The notes under the pieces: model-generated
Database searches by the model: none
Told to the model about the DNA's origin: nothing
The model's input: only the letters and a program-made list of their open reading frames with translations
Program-made: the position numbers and the translations under genes
Origin: Pseudomonadota bacterium
Lineage (GTDB): Bacteria > Pseudomonadota > Alphaproteobacteria > Rhizobiales > Beijerinckiaceae
Length of the DNA stretch: 64,000 nucleotides
Assembly: GCA_023450615.1 (NCBI GenBank)
Contig: JAEXGT010000047.1
Span: 1-64,000, forward strand
Reading direction: 5' to 3'
In this document: positions 1 to 8,397 of the stretch, piece by piece
Layout of the letters: each line of letters starts with the position of its first letter
Position numbering within the stretch: the stretch's first letter is position 1

Positions 1-447
1 CAGTTCAGCCTGGGAGCCGTGATGCTTGAACCGTTCGTCGGGGCGTCGGTGCTGCGGCTGCACACGGATGGCTTTGTCGAGGAGGGCGGTCCTGCCGCGC
101 TGACGGGCTTTGGGCAGGATCAGGATCTGGCTGCTACCATGCTGGGTCTGCGAGCGGAGGCACGGCTGAGCGATGAGCTGCCGCTGACGCTGCGCGGAAT
201 GCTGGGCTGGCGGCATGCCTACGGAGACGGGAATCCGACGGCCCTGCTTGCGTTCTCGGGCGGCGCGTCTGCGTTCAACGTCGCGGGGATTCCGATCGAC
301 CGCGATGCTCTGCTGGCGGAAGCCGGCCTCGACTGGCAGATCGACAAGACCATGATGCTCGGCGTGTCCTATTCCGGTCAGATCGGCGAGAGGGCTCAGG
401 AGCACGCGATAAAGGGCAACTTCACCTGGCGCTTCGAGACACGGTGA
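1..447 (+). CDS. Autotransporter beta-barrel domain, C-terminal part (5' end outside window)
   Basis: The reading frame is open from base 1, so the start lies upstream of the window; 148 codons are visible before the TGA at 445-447. The visible part alternates hydrophobic and polar residues in the way of outer-membrane beta strands (EPFVGASVLRL, LRGMLGWRHAYGD, GVSYSGQIG) and ends in NFTWRFETR. This matches the end of type V autotransporter translocator domains, where about 12 strands form the pore that exports the passenger. The last residue is not the usual aromatic, but a W-x-F pair lies close to the end. The passenger and its function cannot be seen. The nearby genes are unrelated or broken. 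Confidence 0.75.
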   Translation, partial: QFSLGAVMLEPFVGASVLRLHTDGFVEEGGPAALTGFGQDQDLAATMLGLRAEARLSDELPLTLRGMLGWRHAYGDGNPTALLAFSGGASAFNVAGIPIDRDALLAEAGLDWQIDKTMMLGVSYSGQIGERAQEHAIKGNFTWRFETR

Positions 448-666
448 GGACGAGGCAGCCCCTGTTTGCGGGAGGAGATCAACCGAAGGGCTGTGCAACC
501 GCCGCAGCCCTTAGGACCCTTGCGATTGAAATTGGCCGTGCGATATCGGGAAGGGCCGCTTCTGGCACTCCTCAGTCTTTTGCTGTGTGACCGCTTCAGG
601 TCTGGCACCAGACCTTGCCTCATGATTGTCAGGTGAGGCGGCTCATATGTAAGCCGCCTCAGGCGT

Positions 667-1298
667 TCAGATCTCAACCTGCTCGGCAATCAGGAGCGCG
701 TCGTCCACCTCGATCCCGAGATAGCGGACGGTGCTCTCGATCTTGGAGTGACCGAGAAGGAGCTGGACGGCCCGGAGATTCCCTGTCCTTCGATAAATCA
801 TCGAGGCTTTGGTCCGCCGCAGGGAGTGTGTGCCGTAGGCCAAGGGATCTAGTCCGATCGCGTGAAGCCAGGATCCGAGCAGGCGAGCGTACTAGCGCGT
901 CGTCATAGATCTCTGCCGATTGATCTGGCTTGGAAACAGCGGCTCGCCCTTGTGCAGGTCCTTCTTCTCGAGCCAGCGCCCGACAGCCTCGCGAGTCTGC
1001 TCCGTGATCTCAAACTGAACGGGCCACCTGTCTTCCGCTGCATGATGGTAGCCCGAGATCGCACCCGCCCATTGAGCGCCACGTCATCCACTCGGAGCGC
1101 CATGAGGTCACAAGCTCGCAACTTGCTGTCCAGGGCAAGATTGAACAGTGCCAGATCCCGAACACGTTGCGCAACCTGGAGCCTGACCCGAATAGACCAG
1201 ATCTCTTTAGCTTTGAGTGGTGGCTTGGGTCCGATTAGCTTGCCTCGGTTCCAAGGTGTTGTGGTCCGGAGAGGATAGTCAGCGATCCTGTCTTGCAT
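667..1298 (-). pseudogene. Tyrosine recombinase/phage integrase, broken by a frameshift and a stop
   Basis: Reading the minus strand from an ATG at 1298 gives an integrase N-part with the first catalytic arginine in LRACDLMALRVDDV. After MQRKTG the frame shifts near 1035-1045 and homology continues in another frame as VQFEITEQTREAVGRWL, then an in-frame TAG at 892-894 interrupts it. The last part carries HSLRRTKASMIYRRTG (catalytic His and Arg), LLGHSKIEST (second His) and VRYLGIEVDD (nucleophile Tyr), ending at the TGA at 667-669. All active-site residues of the tyrosine recombinase family can be traced, but in three separate pieces. The protein is therefore almost certainly not made, and the locus is a relic of a mobile element. 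Confidence 0.8.
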
Positions 1299-1503
1299 TG
1301 CAGTGCTCCTGGAATGAAGCCCCCCGCAATGAACCTTGGCCGTTCTGCTGACAAAACCCAGTCAGGCATTCCTTCTCGGGTCTTCGTCGGCTTACCCAGG
1401 TAAGCCGGACGTCTCTTCCCTTGTCCCGATCTCCTGCTAGTGACCCACAGGCGACGTTCGATCGCATCGCCGCAAGCCAGACCTGACAGGCTGGGAAACC
1501 GCA

Positions 1504-1797
1504 CAACGGCAGTGCGTAGGTCTGCTTGACTGTCTGGCTCGGCACGTCCGTCTTGACGTTCTGGCCCCCCTTGATGCGGCTTAGGTGCTCTGACTGGAAA
1601 AGCCGATAGTCGTTGGTGTCCGCCGCGACCACTCGCACCAAGGCATCACAATTGCCAAGCATGAGGTAGCACTCGACGACCTGCGGGAGCTTGGTGACCT
1701 CCGCCACGAAGTGGTCGATCGTGTCCTCGTCCTGCGCCTTCAGCCAGATGCGCGCAAAGAGGGTTAGGCTCTTGCCGACCCTATCAGGGGTAAGCAT
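1504..1797 (-). pseudogene. Lrp/AsnC-family regulator, C-terminal ligand-binding domain fragment
   Basis: A stretch of about 98 codons reads as the RAM/AsnC C-terminal domain: LFARIWLKAQDEDTIDHFV, LPQVVECYLMLGNCDALVRV, DYRLFQSEHLSRIKG, then VPSQTVKQTYALPL. In intact Lrp/AsnC proteins this domain follows a helix-turn-helix of about 60 residues and the protein ends near the ALPL segment. Here no HTH is encoded upstream, and the frame runs on past ALPL into unrelated sequence up to the recombinase relic. The open frame containing it spans 1279-1860. It is best read as a remnant truncated at both ends, probably by the same rearrangements that broke the recombinase. Confidence 0.7.
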
Positions 1798-1872
1798 TGT
1801 ACATTTACAGTGACTGCGTTCCGATGCGACGACAGGGTGACGAACCTGCTCAAAAAACACGATCTCAGGCGG

Positions 1873-4047
1873 CTAATAACCGGTTAGCTCATCCGCCTTT
1901 GGAGGATGCGGCACCGGTTTTCCTAGAATCCTCGACATGATTGTCCCGAGAGTCGCAGCATCGTTGTCGAAACCGCCATGCGAGCGAGACGCCGTCTTGC
2001 TACCTTGGCCAGTCGAGTAAGTGATTTCGAGCTTCGATTGGGAGGGCATCTCCCGCGCATAGGTCTGCATTCCGGCGATCGGCGTGTTCGGCATCTGCTC
2101 ATAGGCCCGGGAAACGAGGTACAGCAGGGAATGGCCGTAGGACGGCAGCAGGGGAACATTGGCTGAGACGGTATCGTCCTGCTCCAGCTGGTCGGCCAAA
2201 TTGTACAGGTAGATTTTGTCCTGCAGCCTCAACGCACCCTTGTTGGTCAGATACGGCTCGTAATGCTCCTTGAAGAACGCGACCGTGCAAGCTGGCGCCA
2301 TCAGGTGAATCGTGCCCAATTCGATCTTGCTCAGGTTAAATCGTCCCAACGAGGAGAGGAGGTAGCCGAGCATATTGGCGCCAGCGCTATGCCCGACGAA
2401 ATGAAGCTTGGGGCGCCGGCGGGCTTTGTCGAGGCCGGACAGCAGCGGCGACAATCCCTTGAACCCGCCGTCGTACTCGGATCCCCGGCTGAAGGACATC
2501 AGCGCATCCTGCTTCATGTTTCGCCAGGCGTATGAACCGGTCTGCTTTCCGATACCGGCCTCGAAGAACCAGTCGGACAGCGCGCCTCCTATGCTGCCGA
2601 CGGCCGGAGACCGAGACAGCTGCCCGAACACTTCGTCGATGAACCCCGAGTCCCACATCAGATGGAAATTGTAGAGGCGGTTCCGGCCATAGATGTTGTT
2701 CCGCTTCCAGGTCGCAATGCGCTGGGCCTCGGCCCCAAGCGGGTTCAGGCCGCCATGCGCATAGATGATGAGATGCTCGTAACCGAGATTGTCGTTCGCA
2801 TCAGCCTTGGTCAGGCGCTCGACGGTTTCCTGCATCTCCGTCTCTGTCGGCGAGCCGTACTTGCCTGACATGACGAGGAGCCCGTCATCGATGTTGATGA
2901 AGTGGCCGATGATGTCGCCTCGCGTCGGATCGTTGTAACCGAAGAGACCCGTCGTGCTTGTGGGCGTCGCGCCTGGAGCTGCCCCGAATGCAGCCGGGGC
3001 GCGGACACCGAGCTGCAGCACCCACGCGTCCATGATCGTGTTGGCCCAATCCGCATAGGTCCATTTCGCGACGCCGTTCACGCCCCAGTCCGGTCCCCAG
3101 GAACTCAGGACCCAGAAGCCTGTGTCGTCGTATCCCACGATGGCGAAGGCATGGCCTCCAACGGGATCGCCGCCGGGCTCGATGAGATCGTCTTTCGGGT
3201 TCTCCCAGCGCGAATGGATCTGCGCCGACGCGTAGATCACGCCGATCTCATTGAGCGCTGCGTGGTAGTCGCTGATATCCGGCTGGAGCCGGAAATAGGC
3301 GCCGAGCCGCGTTTCCCGCGCTTCCTTCGCCATGACATAAGTGAGCGCCCAATCCTGAATCCCAGGCTCATCCGGTGCAGTGGCATCGGTGCAGACGCCG
3401 TTCTGGTAAAAACCTTTGATCGCTCCGCGCAGGCTCGATCCTTCATAGGCCGTGCCGTCCCATTCGTCGTTGCGCTTTGCCATCTCGTAGAGCATGCGCG
3501 AGCTCACTGGCTCTGGTCGGTCGGGGCCGATTTCCCGGCTCTGCAGGAAGTCTATCACATGCGCTAGGGCAAAGCCCGTGCAACTTGAATCCGCGCCTTG
3601 GTCCCGAACGGGAAAGGCGATCCTCGGGTAGATGCCGGGATGGAGGGATCTCAAGTGGGTAAGATAAATGCGGTCCCGGATGTCGGGCATATCGGGGAGG
3701 ATGTCGAGCACTCGGGAGCCGAGTTTCTTGCGCACGCTTACGAACTCGCGGTTGCCAACGCGGATCCCGGTCGGGACCGATGTTAACGTGCCTGCATCGG
3801 TGGGAACGTTGTCGGATTCCGCCGCCGTGGGAGCGGACTTGGGAGCATTGCGGATCGTGGCCGACCGGGAGGATGAAACATTAGACCGGTCGGTCTTGCG
3901 CGCTCCCTTGCTGAAGTTCGATTGGGCTCTTGCTCGTGCCATGATGCCACCGCAGAAGTCGATCCCCGGCGACATCATCTCACGCTTAAACGTAGCCGTC
4001 GACTCGGGATCCTTAGTTTTGTGATGACTGTTTTTCTGCCCAGCCAA
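1873..4047 (-). CDS. Papain-like (C1) peptidase fused to an alpha/beta hydrolase
   Basis: This 724-residue protein has two catalytic folds. Residues about 1-100 are low-complexity, without a clear signal peptide. A papain-like domain (about 110-345) has the oxyanion Gln150 (RDQG), nucleophile Cys156 (SSCTGFA) and His299 (GGHAFAIVGYD). The usual third residue, the Asn before Ser-Trp-Gly, is Ser315 (LSSWGPDWG). A second domain (about 370-640) has an HGG loop (431-433) and the elbow GHSAG with Ser554, as in alpha/beta hydrolases. ATG codons at 3942 (MARARAQS) or nearby could be the true start. It stands alone, next to mobile-element relics. Substrates are unknown; peptidase and esterase activities are inferred from motifs only. 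Confidence 0.7.
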   Translation of the reverse strand: MAGQKNSHHKTKDPESTATFKREMMSPGIDFCGGIMARARAQSNFSKGARKTDRSNVSSSRSATIRNAPKSAPTAAESDNVPTDAGTLTSVPTGIRVGNREFVSVRKKLGSRVLDILPDMPDIRDRIYLTHLRSLHPGIYPRIAFPVRDQGADSSCTGFALAHVIDFLQSREIGPDRPEPVSSRMLYEMAKRNDEWDGTAYEGSSLRGAIKGFYQNGVCTDATAPDEPGIQDWALTYVMAKEARETRLGAYFRLQPDISDYHAALNEIGVIYASAQIHSRWENPKDDLIEPGGDPVGGHAFAIVGYDDTGFWVLSSWGPDWGVNGVAKWTYADWANTIMDAWVLQLGVRAPAAFGAAPGATPTSTTGLFGYNDPTRGDIIGHFINIDDGLLVMSGKYGSPTETEMQETVERLTKADANDNLGYEHLIIYAHGGLNPLGAEAQRIATWKRNNIYGRNRLYNFHLMWDSGFIDEVFGQLSRSPAVGSIGGALSDWFFEAGIGKQTGSYAWRNMKQDALMSFSRGSEYDGGFKGLSPLLSGLDKARRRPKLHFVGHSAGANMLGYLLSSLGRFNLSKIELGTIHLMAPACTVAFFKEHYEPYLTNKGALRLQDKIYLYNLADQLEQDDTVSANVPLLPSYGHSLLYLVSRAYEQMPNTPIAGMQTYAREMPSQSKLEITYSTGQGSKTASRSHGGFDNDAATLGTIMSRILGKPVPHPPKADELTGY

Positions 4048-4585
4048 GTCGGCGGACGACCCTGGCGAATGTCTACGGCTGGCACGGGGCCGGCCTTATC
4101 CGAACGTCCGCATCCGCGGCGTGAGCAGACTCTAATTTGGCCTGCCGAGCATTACCTGCTAACTCGAAAAAGACCTCCGGCAGTCAGCAGGCGCTCTGAT
4201 TAGAGTATCGTAACAGGCTGCTTGCATCGCGCGATGCGGTTAGCCCGTTGGCAAGAGACGGTGAGGGGAGCCGTTGTCAGAGGCGACAGACGTGAAAACT
4301 GCTTTGGTCACCTTGATCTGCTCGTCTCCGTCGCGAGAGTGGCGCCAGGTTTTCACTGAAACTTCATCAACGCTCGCTCCGTCGAGATTGGCTTTGCCAC
4401 CGATGTGTTGGGTGCATCTCGTGTGAAGGGGCACGATCTTCCGTCTGGCCTGGAGTTCTTGATGCGGACCTAATTCGCCGTCGCCCTTTTTGTGCGAGCG
4501 AACCGAACGGCCACGCCGCCATTGTTACTGAGGAGGAACGCGGTTCCTCGGTTACGGCCGCCTTGCGGCCCCAGCAGATGAAAGA
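4048..4585. other. Intergenic region without a recognisable gene
   Basis: About 540 bases separate the peptidase fusion (leftward) from the rightward Ser/Arg-rich gene, so promoters for both should lie here. A 64-codon open frame on the minus strand (4240-4434) has no recognisable domain, and codon use gives no clear support. Nothing else is identified. Confidence 0.5.
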
Positions 4586-5239
4586 ATGGTAATGGCTCGA
4601 ACCAAAAGAGACGACACTTCCCAACCCAGCAGAAGCCGGAAAACGTCGGCGAAGTCCGTGTCGAAGTCCGCCTCCCGGTCTGCCACGAAGAAGCAGACCG
4701 GTGCTTCCAAGCGTGCCCAGCCCAAAGCGATGGCGGGGTCCCGGTCTGCAAGGAAGTCTCTGGCTGTTCCCGCGAAGTCCCGTTCCTCCGCAGGATCGCA
4801 CACGGCAGCACGTTCGTCCTCCGGCACATCGCGATCGCGTTCCACAACGCAGGCCCGCTCACGGTCTCAAGGCAGCGGGCTGAACCCAATGGCATGGCTC
4901 TCGAGCCTTGAGACAACGCTGACCTCCCCACAGGCGCGCGCCGTGATGGCCGAGGCTCTCAGGGCCGTCGCAAACGTGCTTGAAAAGCCGCAAGGCAGCG
5001 AGCAGGGCCAAAGCGGCAGAACACGAGAAGGCCGGAATGCCGTGTCGGCCGCAGGAAGTCTCGGCGCCGAGATCGTCGCGGCTCCGCTGGAGGTCGCCGC
5101 GGCTGCCATTGGTGCCGCAGGTGAGGTCGTGACGAGCGCACTTGGCCGGTCGCCAGGCAAAGACGATGACAACGGCTCCAGTCGGAAGGGCAGCCGGCGG
5201 ACCTCCTCGCGGAGAAAATCATCGGCGCACGGCGACTAG
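4586..5239 (+). CDS. Ser/Arg/Lys-rich basic protein of unknown function
   Basis: 217 residues. The first about 95 residues are a basic low-complexity tail made of Ser, Arg, Lys, Ala and Thr (for example KTSAKSVSKSASRSATKK). A compact middle part follows (LNPMAWLSSLETTLTSPQARAVMAEALRAVANVLEK, about 98-135), and then an Ala/Val-rich helical segment (GAEIVAAPLEVAAAAIGAAGEVVTSALG). The C-terminus is again Ser/Arg-rich. Basic tails of this type occur in histone-H1-like bacterial nucleoid proteins, so nucleic-acid binding is a reasonable but untested guess. Translation may begin at 4586 or at the next ATG, 4592. It converges on the 41-residue gene across a hairpin at 5296-5317. Confidence 0.6.
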   Translation: MVMARTKRDDTSQPSRSRKTSAKSVSKSASRSATKKQTGASKRAQPKAMAGSRSARKSLAVPAKSRSSAGSHTAARSSSGTSRSRSTTQARSRSQGSGLNPMAWLSSLETTLTSPQARAVMAEALRAVANVLEKPQGSEQGQSGRTREGRNAVSAAGSLGAEIVAAPLEVAAAAIGAAGEVVTSALGRSPGKDDDNGSSRKGSRRTSSRRKSSAHGD

Positions 5240-5295
5240 CCAACCTCATGACCTGATGTCGGACGGATCGCTCGACAGTACAGGGAAAGTAAAAG

Positions 5296-5317
5296 GGCCG
5301 CCTCGTCGTAGGCGGCC
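5296..5317. terminator. Hairpin terminator between convergent genes
   Basis: An 8-bp stem (ggccgcct / aggcggcc) with a 6-base loop lies between the end of the Ser/Arg-rich gene and the end of the 41-residue minus-strand gene. It is preceded by AAAA on the left and followed by TTCT on the right, so it could stop transcription in either direction. The T-tract is short. Confidence 0.6.
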
Positions 5318-5347
5318 TTCTCATCATCGAAAGTGCTAAGGGCGTTA

Positions 5348-5473
5348 TCAGGCCGCCTCGGCGACAGGAGCCGGCCCGGCCTCGTTCAGGCCCTTGATCT
5401 CGTTTTCGATCTGCTCGATGCGCTCCCCGAGCGAGTGGATCCGATTGCCCGGAGCTCCAACCACGTCACTCAA
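5348..5473 (-). CDS. Small 41-residue coiled-coil protein with TTG start
   Basis: On the minus strand a TTG codon (5473-5471) is preceded by AAAGGAGAAGC, a strong ribosome-binding site at good spacing. It opens a 41-codon frame ending with TGA at 5350-5348. The product begins MSDVVGAPGNRIHSLGERIEQ, continues with an acidic/basic amphipathic helix (IENEIKGLNE), and ends APVAEAA. The helix vaguely recalls the first helix of GapR-type (DUF2312) proteins, but the protein is far too short for that family, so no function is assigned. The hairpin at 5296-5317 follows it directly, which supports a real transcription unit. Confidence comes from the ribosome-binding site and terminator, not from homology. 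Confidence 0.5.
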   Translation of the reverse strand: MSDVVGAPGNRIHSLGERIEQIENEIKGLNEAGPAPVAEAA

Positions 5474-5867
5474 AGCTTCTCCTTTGCCGTAGCTAGACAG
5501 GCACTATCGGGGAGGGGAGTAAGCACTCCATTAATCCGAAGCAGCCGCTGAACAGGGAAGGTCAGGAGCTGGCACATTTGCGAGGTAGATCAAATGTCTG
5601 CTGACTGAGGGGATAACAGACATTGCTGACACGGCAGGAATTTCCCTGGATGACCCTGAATGGACTATCGTACCTCGAACTGATCAATGAGATAGCTACC
5701 CCGCAATCAGCTAATCACCCATGGACACTAGCGAGGGGCAGATCCTATTACCAATTCAATCAAACGAGTGTGCGACGTGGCCTGAATTGGCTCCCGTGGG
5801 TCCATCGTGATGACATGGTGGATGGATTCGAAGGGCTGGAGGATTCCCTCGACCTTTGCGACGGACA
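5474..5867. other. Intergenic region without a recognisable gene
   Basis: About 390 bases between the upstream side of the 41-residue gene and the 3' end of the LysR gene. An open frame on the plus strand from 5623 runs antisense into the LysR gene and shows no domain, so it is not called. No repeat or RNA was recognised. Confidence 0.5.
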
Positions 5868-6776
5868 CTATCTCGAAGTTCGGGCCGCAAGGGCGAGGAG
5901 CCAGTCGATCGTGCGCTTCACCCCCGGCCTGTTCTTCACCTCAGGCCTGACCACGAGGTACTCCTGGAACTTGCTGGTCCTCTTCATGATCGGGAGTGCC
6001 ACCAGTTCCCCACGGCTGATGGGTCTCTGTACGTATGCCTCCCAGCCCAAAGCCACGCCATGCCCGAGGGCAGCAGCCTCCAGAACCATCGCATACGTCG
6101 TGAACCGACGGACCAAGAGTTCGCCCGATGCCTTGGGCGCCGGTGCTAACCAAGTCTTCCAATCCATGAGGGGACTCGTGAAGTCGGCAAGCTGCAACAG
6201 GGGCGCACGGAGTAGGTCCTCCGTACCATTGATGGGATGTTCCGCGACAAAGCCAGGGCTTGCGACGGGGAAGACGCGCTCCTCCAGCAGGGGATAGCTC
6301 AGCACATTGGGCCAGTCACCAAGGCCGAAGCGGATCTCAATATCGAAGTCCCGGTGACCCAGGTCGGGCAATTCGTCGATGCACACCAGATGAAGTCTGA
6401 TGTCAGGGTGCTCGCGATAGAAATCCCCCATCGCAGGCATGAGCCACACGGAGGCTGCCGCAACGTTGACCCGCAATGTGACCAGATCGTTTCGATCAAG
6501 CCCGGGCAGCGTCGCGGCGGAATGCTGGATAGTTCCCAATGCGGTTTGGACATGCTGGAAGAATTCCTGTCCCGCGCGGGTGAGGCGCACCTTCGTGCCT
6601 CTGCGCTCGAAGAGCTGGACCGTCAAGGACGTCTCCAGCTCGCGGATCCGCCTGCTGATGGCAGGCTGTGCCACCAAAAGCTCACGGGCGGCATGAGTGA
6701 AATTCCCATGACGGGCGGCGGCCTCGAATGCGATCAGGTTGTCCATCGAGCCAATCAGTCGCCGCACGTCAATCAT
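5868..6776 (-). CDS. LysR-family transcriptional regulator (GcvA-like)
   Basis: 302 residues, normal for LysR regulators. The N-terminal winged helix-turn-helix (about 12-70) reads NLIAFEAAARHGNFTHAARELLVAQPAISRRIRELE. The rest is the two-lobed periplasmic-binding-like effector domain (DIEIRFGLGDWP, LEAAALGHGVALGWEAYV), which is closest to the GcvA group. It is transcribed away from the amino-acid-type ABC cassette starting at 6932, with 155 bases between. The shared region holds a perfect dyad with T-N11-A geometry (6809-6829), so it probably controls that cassette and itself. The inducer is unknown; a ligand related to the transported compound is the usual pattern. Confidence 0.85.
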   Translation of the reverse strand: MIDVRRLIGSMDNLIAFEAAARHGNFTHAARELLVAQPAISRRIRELETSLTVQLFERRGTKVRLTRAGQEFFQHVQTALGTIQHSAATLPGLDRNDLVTLRVNVAAASVWLMPAMGDFYREHPDIRLHLVCIDELPDLGHRDFDIEIRFGLGDWPNVLSYPLLEERVFPVASPGFVAEHPINGTEDLLRAPLLQLADFTSPLMDWKTWLAPAPKASGELLVRRFTTYAMVLEAAALGHGVALGWEAYVQRPISRGELVALPIMKRTSKFQEYLVVRPEVKNRPGVKRTIDWLLALAARTSR

Positions 6777-6808
6777 CGGTCAGAGCCCAACCTTTCCCTC
6801 GCAGCCAT

Positions 6809-6829
6809 CTGATAACAACAGCTTATCAG
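6809..6829. promoter_or_regulatory. Candidate LysR operator (CTGATAA-N7-TTATCAG)
   Basis: A perfect 7-bp inverted repeat with a 7-base spacer lies between the divergent LysR gene and the ABC cassette. Inside it T6813 and A6825 are 11 bases apart, the T-N11-A rule for LysR sites. Further CTGATAA-like half sites occur at about 6833 (TATCAG) and 6900 (CTGATAAC). Confidence 0.55.
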
Positions 6830-6931
6830 GCGTATCAGTATTTTCGGTGTTCGCCAATGGATTGAACATCTATTCAATCACTGTCGGGAATGGCAGACCG
6901 CTGATAACGGCGGGGAAATCGGAGAAGATAA

Positions 6932-7726
6932 ATGAGAAGATTGAAAGTGTTCCTAGCCGCATTGTTAGCCATCGGAGCCTCGGCCGCACCGATTATGGCG
7001 CAGGAATCCTCGCCGACCCTTGCAGCGATCAAAAAGGCCGGGGTCCTTAAGGTCGGAATGGCCGACTCCGTCCCGGCGCAGCAGAAGAACCCCGCGACCG
7101 GTCAATGGGAGGGCTTCAACGTCGACATGGCGAAGAACCTCGCAGAGGTCATGGGCGTCAAGCTCGAGATCGTCGACGCGACTTGGAGCACGATCATCCC
7201 GTCGCTGATGCAGAAGCAATTCGACATTGCCATGGTAGACATGTTCCGGACCCCGGCACGGGCCATGACGATCGTGTTCACGGACAGCTACATGACCACC
7301 GGAAACACTTGGCTGGTGCGTTCCGACATCGGCCTCGATGACTGGAAAGGCCTGAACGATCCGAAGTACACGATCGTCAGCATCGCGGGCATGGCGTCCG
7401 TCGCGCAGAGCGAAAAGCTCTTGCCGAACGCGAAGAAGCGGATGGTCGTCTCCGACAATGCAGTGGCGGCCCAGCTCGAGGTCGCGACCGGACGAGCCGA
7501 TGGGCATCTGAGCGACTACCTTCAGAACGCCCTCTTCATGAAGGCCAACCCAGACGCCAAGGTGAAGATCCTAGGCGCCGACAAGCCGATCGAGGCATCA
7601 GGCTACTCCTATGCCATCCGCCCAGGCGACTACCACTACCTTGCCTTCCTGAACACATGGATCGCGAACGCCAACACGACCGGGTTCCTGAACGACAGGA
7701 AGCAAAACTGGTACGGCGCGCAATAA
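6932..7726 (+). CDS. Amino-acid-type ABC transporter substrate-binding protein (family 3)
   Basis: 264 residues. The first 23 or so are a Sec signal peptide (MRRLKVFLAALLAIGASAA, cleavage near MAQ-ES). The mature part starts LAAIKKAGVLKVGMADSVPAQ and then shows GFNVDMAKNLAEVMGVKLEIVDATWSTIIPSL, the typical opening of periplasmic family-3 binding proteins for polar amino acids and related small molecules. It should capture the solute in the periplasm and deliver it to the two permeases that follow directly. The ATG at 6932 has a CGGAGAAG ribosome-binding site. No ATPase gene follows in this cassette. The exact substrate cannot be read from the sequence. Confidence 0.88.
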   Translation: MRRLKVFLAALLAIGASAAPIMAQESSPTLAAIKKAGVLKVGMADSVPAQQKNPATGQWEGFNVDMAKNLAEVMGVKLEIVDATWSTIIPSLMQKQFDIAMVDMFRTPARAMTIVFTDSYMTTGNTWLVRSDIGLDDWKGLNDPKYTIVSIAGMASVAQSEKLLPNAKKRMVVSDNAVAAQLEVATGRADGHLSDYLQNALFMKANPDAKVKILGADKPIEASGYSYAIRPGDYHYLAFLNTWIANANTTGFLNDRKQNWYGAQ

Positions 7727-7746
7727 AGTAGACCTGGAGCAGGCCG

Positions 7747-8397
7747 GTGTTCGATACGATCCGACCGTTTGTGCTGACGCTCGCGAACGGGTTGGCGGTG
7801 TCGCTGGCCTTCTTCTTGATTGGGTCAATCGGATCCCTGATCCTAGGTCTTTCCCTGGCCCTTGGGCTGCGAAGCCATTATCGGCTGATCCGGCTGCCGA
7901 TACAGGCCTATGTTGAGTTCTTCCGGAACACGCCGCTTCTCGTTCAACTCTTCTGGCTTCACTTTGCGCTGCCGTCGGTCACGGGCATCGTGACGTCGGC
8001 CGTTCAGACGGCTGGCCTCGCCCTCGTGCTCGTGATGTCCGCCTACATGGCCGAAGTGTACCGGGCGGGTATCGGAAGCGTGCCGCAGGGGCAGCTCGAG
8101 GCCACCGACGCGCTCGGCCTGCCCCGATGGCTCGCTTGGCGGTTCGTTGTCATCCCCCAGGTCCTTCGGGTTGCCCTCCCATCCATCGGCAACACCCTGA
8201 TCGCACTTCTCAAGGCAACAGCCGTACTTTCCGTCCTGGCCGTTCCCGATCTCATGCGGGCGACGACGCGGATCAGCGACTACACGGCGCGTCCGGTCCT
8301 ATTCTACACCTTGGCCGCCGTCATCTACATTGGCATTGGCCTGATCGTCACTGCCTTGATCCACCGCTTCGAAAAGCGGCTTCAGCGGGCCGGCTAG
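7747..8397 (+). CDS. Polar amino-acid-type ABC transporter permease 1
   Basis: 216 residues starting at a GTG (7747) preceded by ACCTGGAGC. It has about five membrane segments, starting with VLTLANGLAVSLAFFLIGSIGSL. The family signature FFRNTPLLVQLFWLHF is near residue 60, and the EAA cytoplasmic loop (EATDALGLPRWLAWRFVVIPQVLRVALPSIGN) contacts the ATPase. This is the HEAA-type permease family (HisM/HisQ-like). It abuts the second permease, whose ATG at 8398 follows the TAG immediately, so the two are translationally coupled and probably form a heterodimeric channel. Confidence 0.88.
   Translation: MFDTIRPFVLTLANGLAVSLAFFLIGSIGSLILGLSLALGLRSHYRLIRLPIQAYVEFFRNTPLLVQLFWLHFALPSVTGIVTSAVQTAGLALVLVMSAYMAEVYRAGIGSVPQGQLEATDALGLPRWLAWRFVVIPQVLRVALPSIGNTLIALLKATAVLSVLAVPDLMRATTRISDYTARPVLFYTLAAVIYIGIGLIVTALIHRFEKRLQRAG

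Noticed and set aside
1235..1504. 89-codon minus-strand frame between the two relics
   Set aside because: It overlaps the recombinase relic and the regulator fragment and has no recognisable domain.
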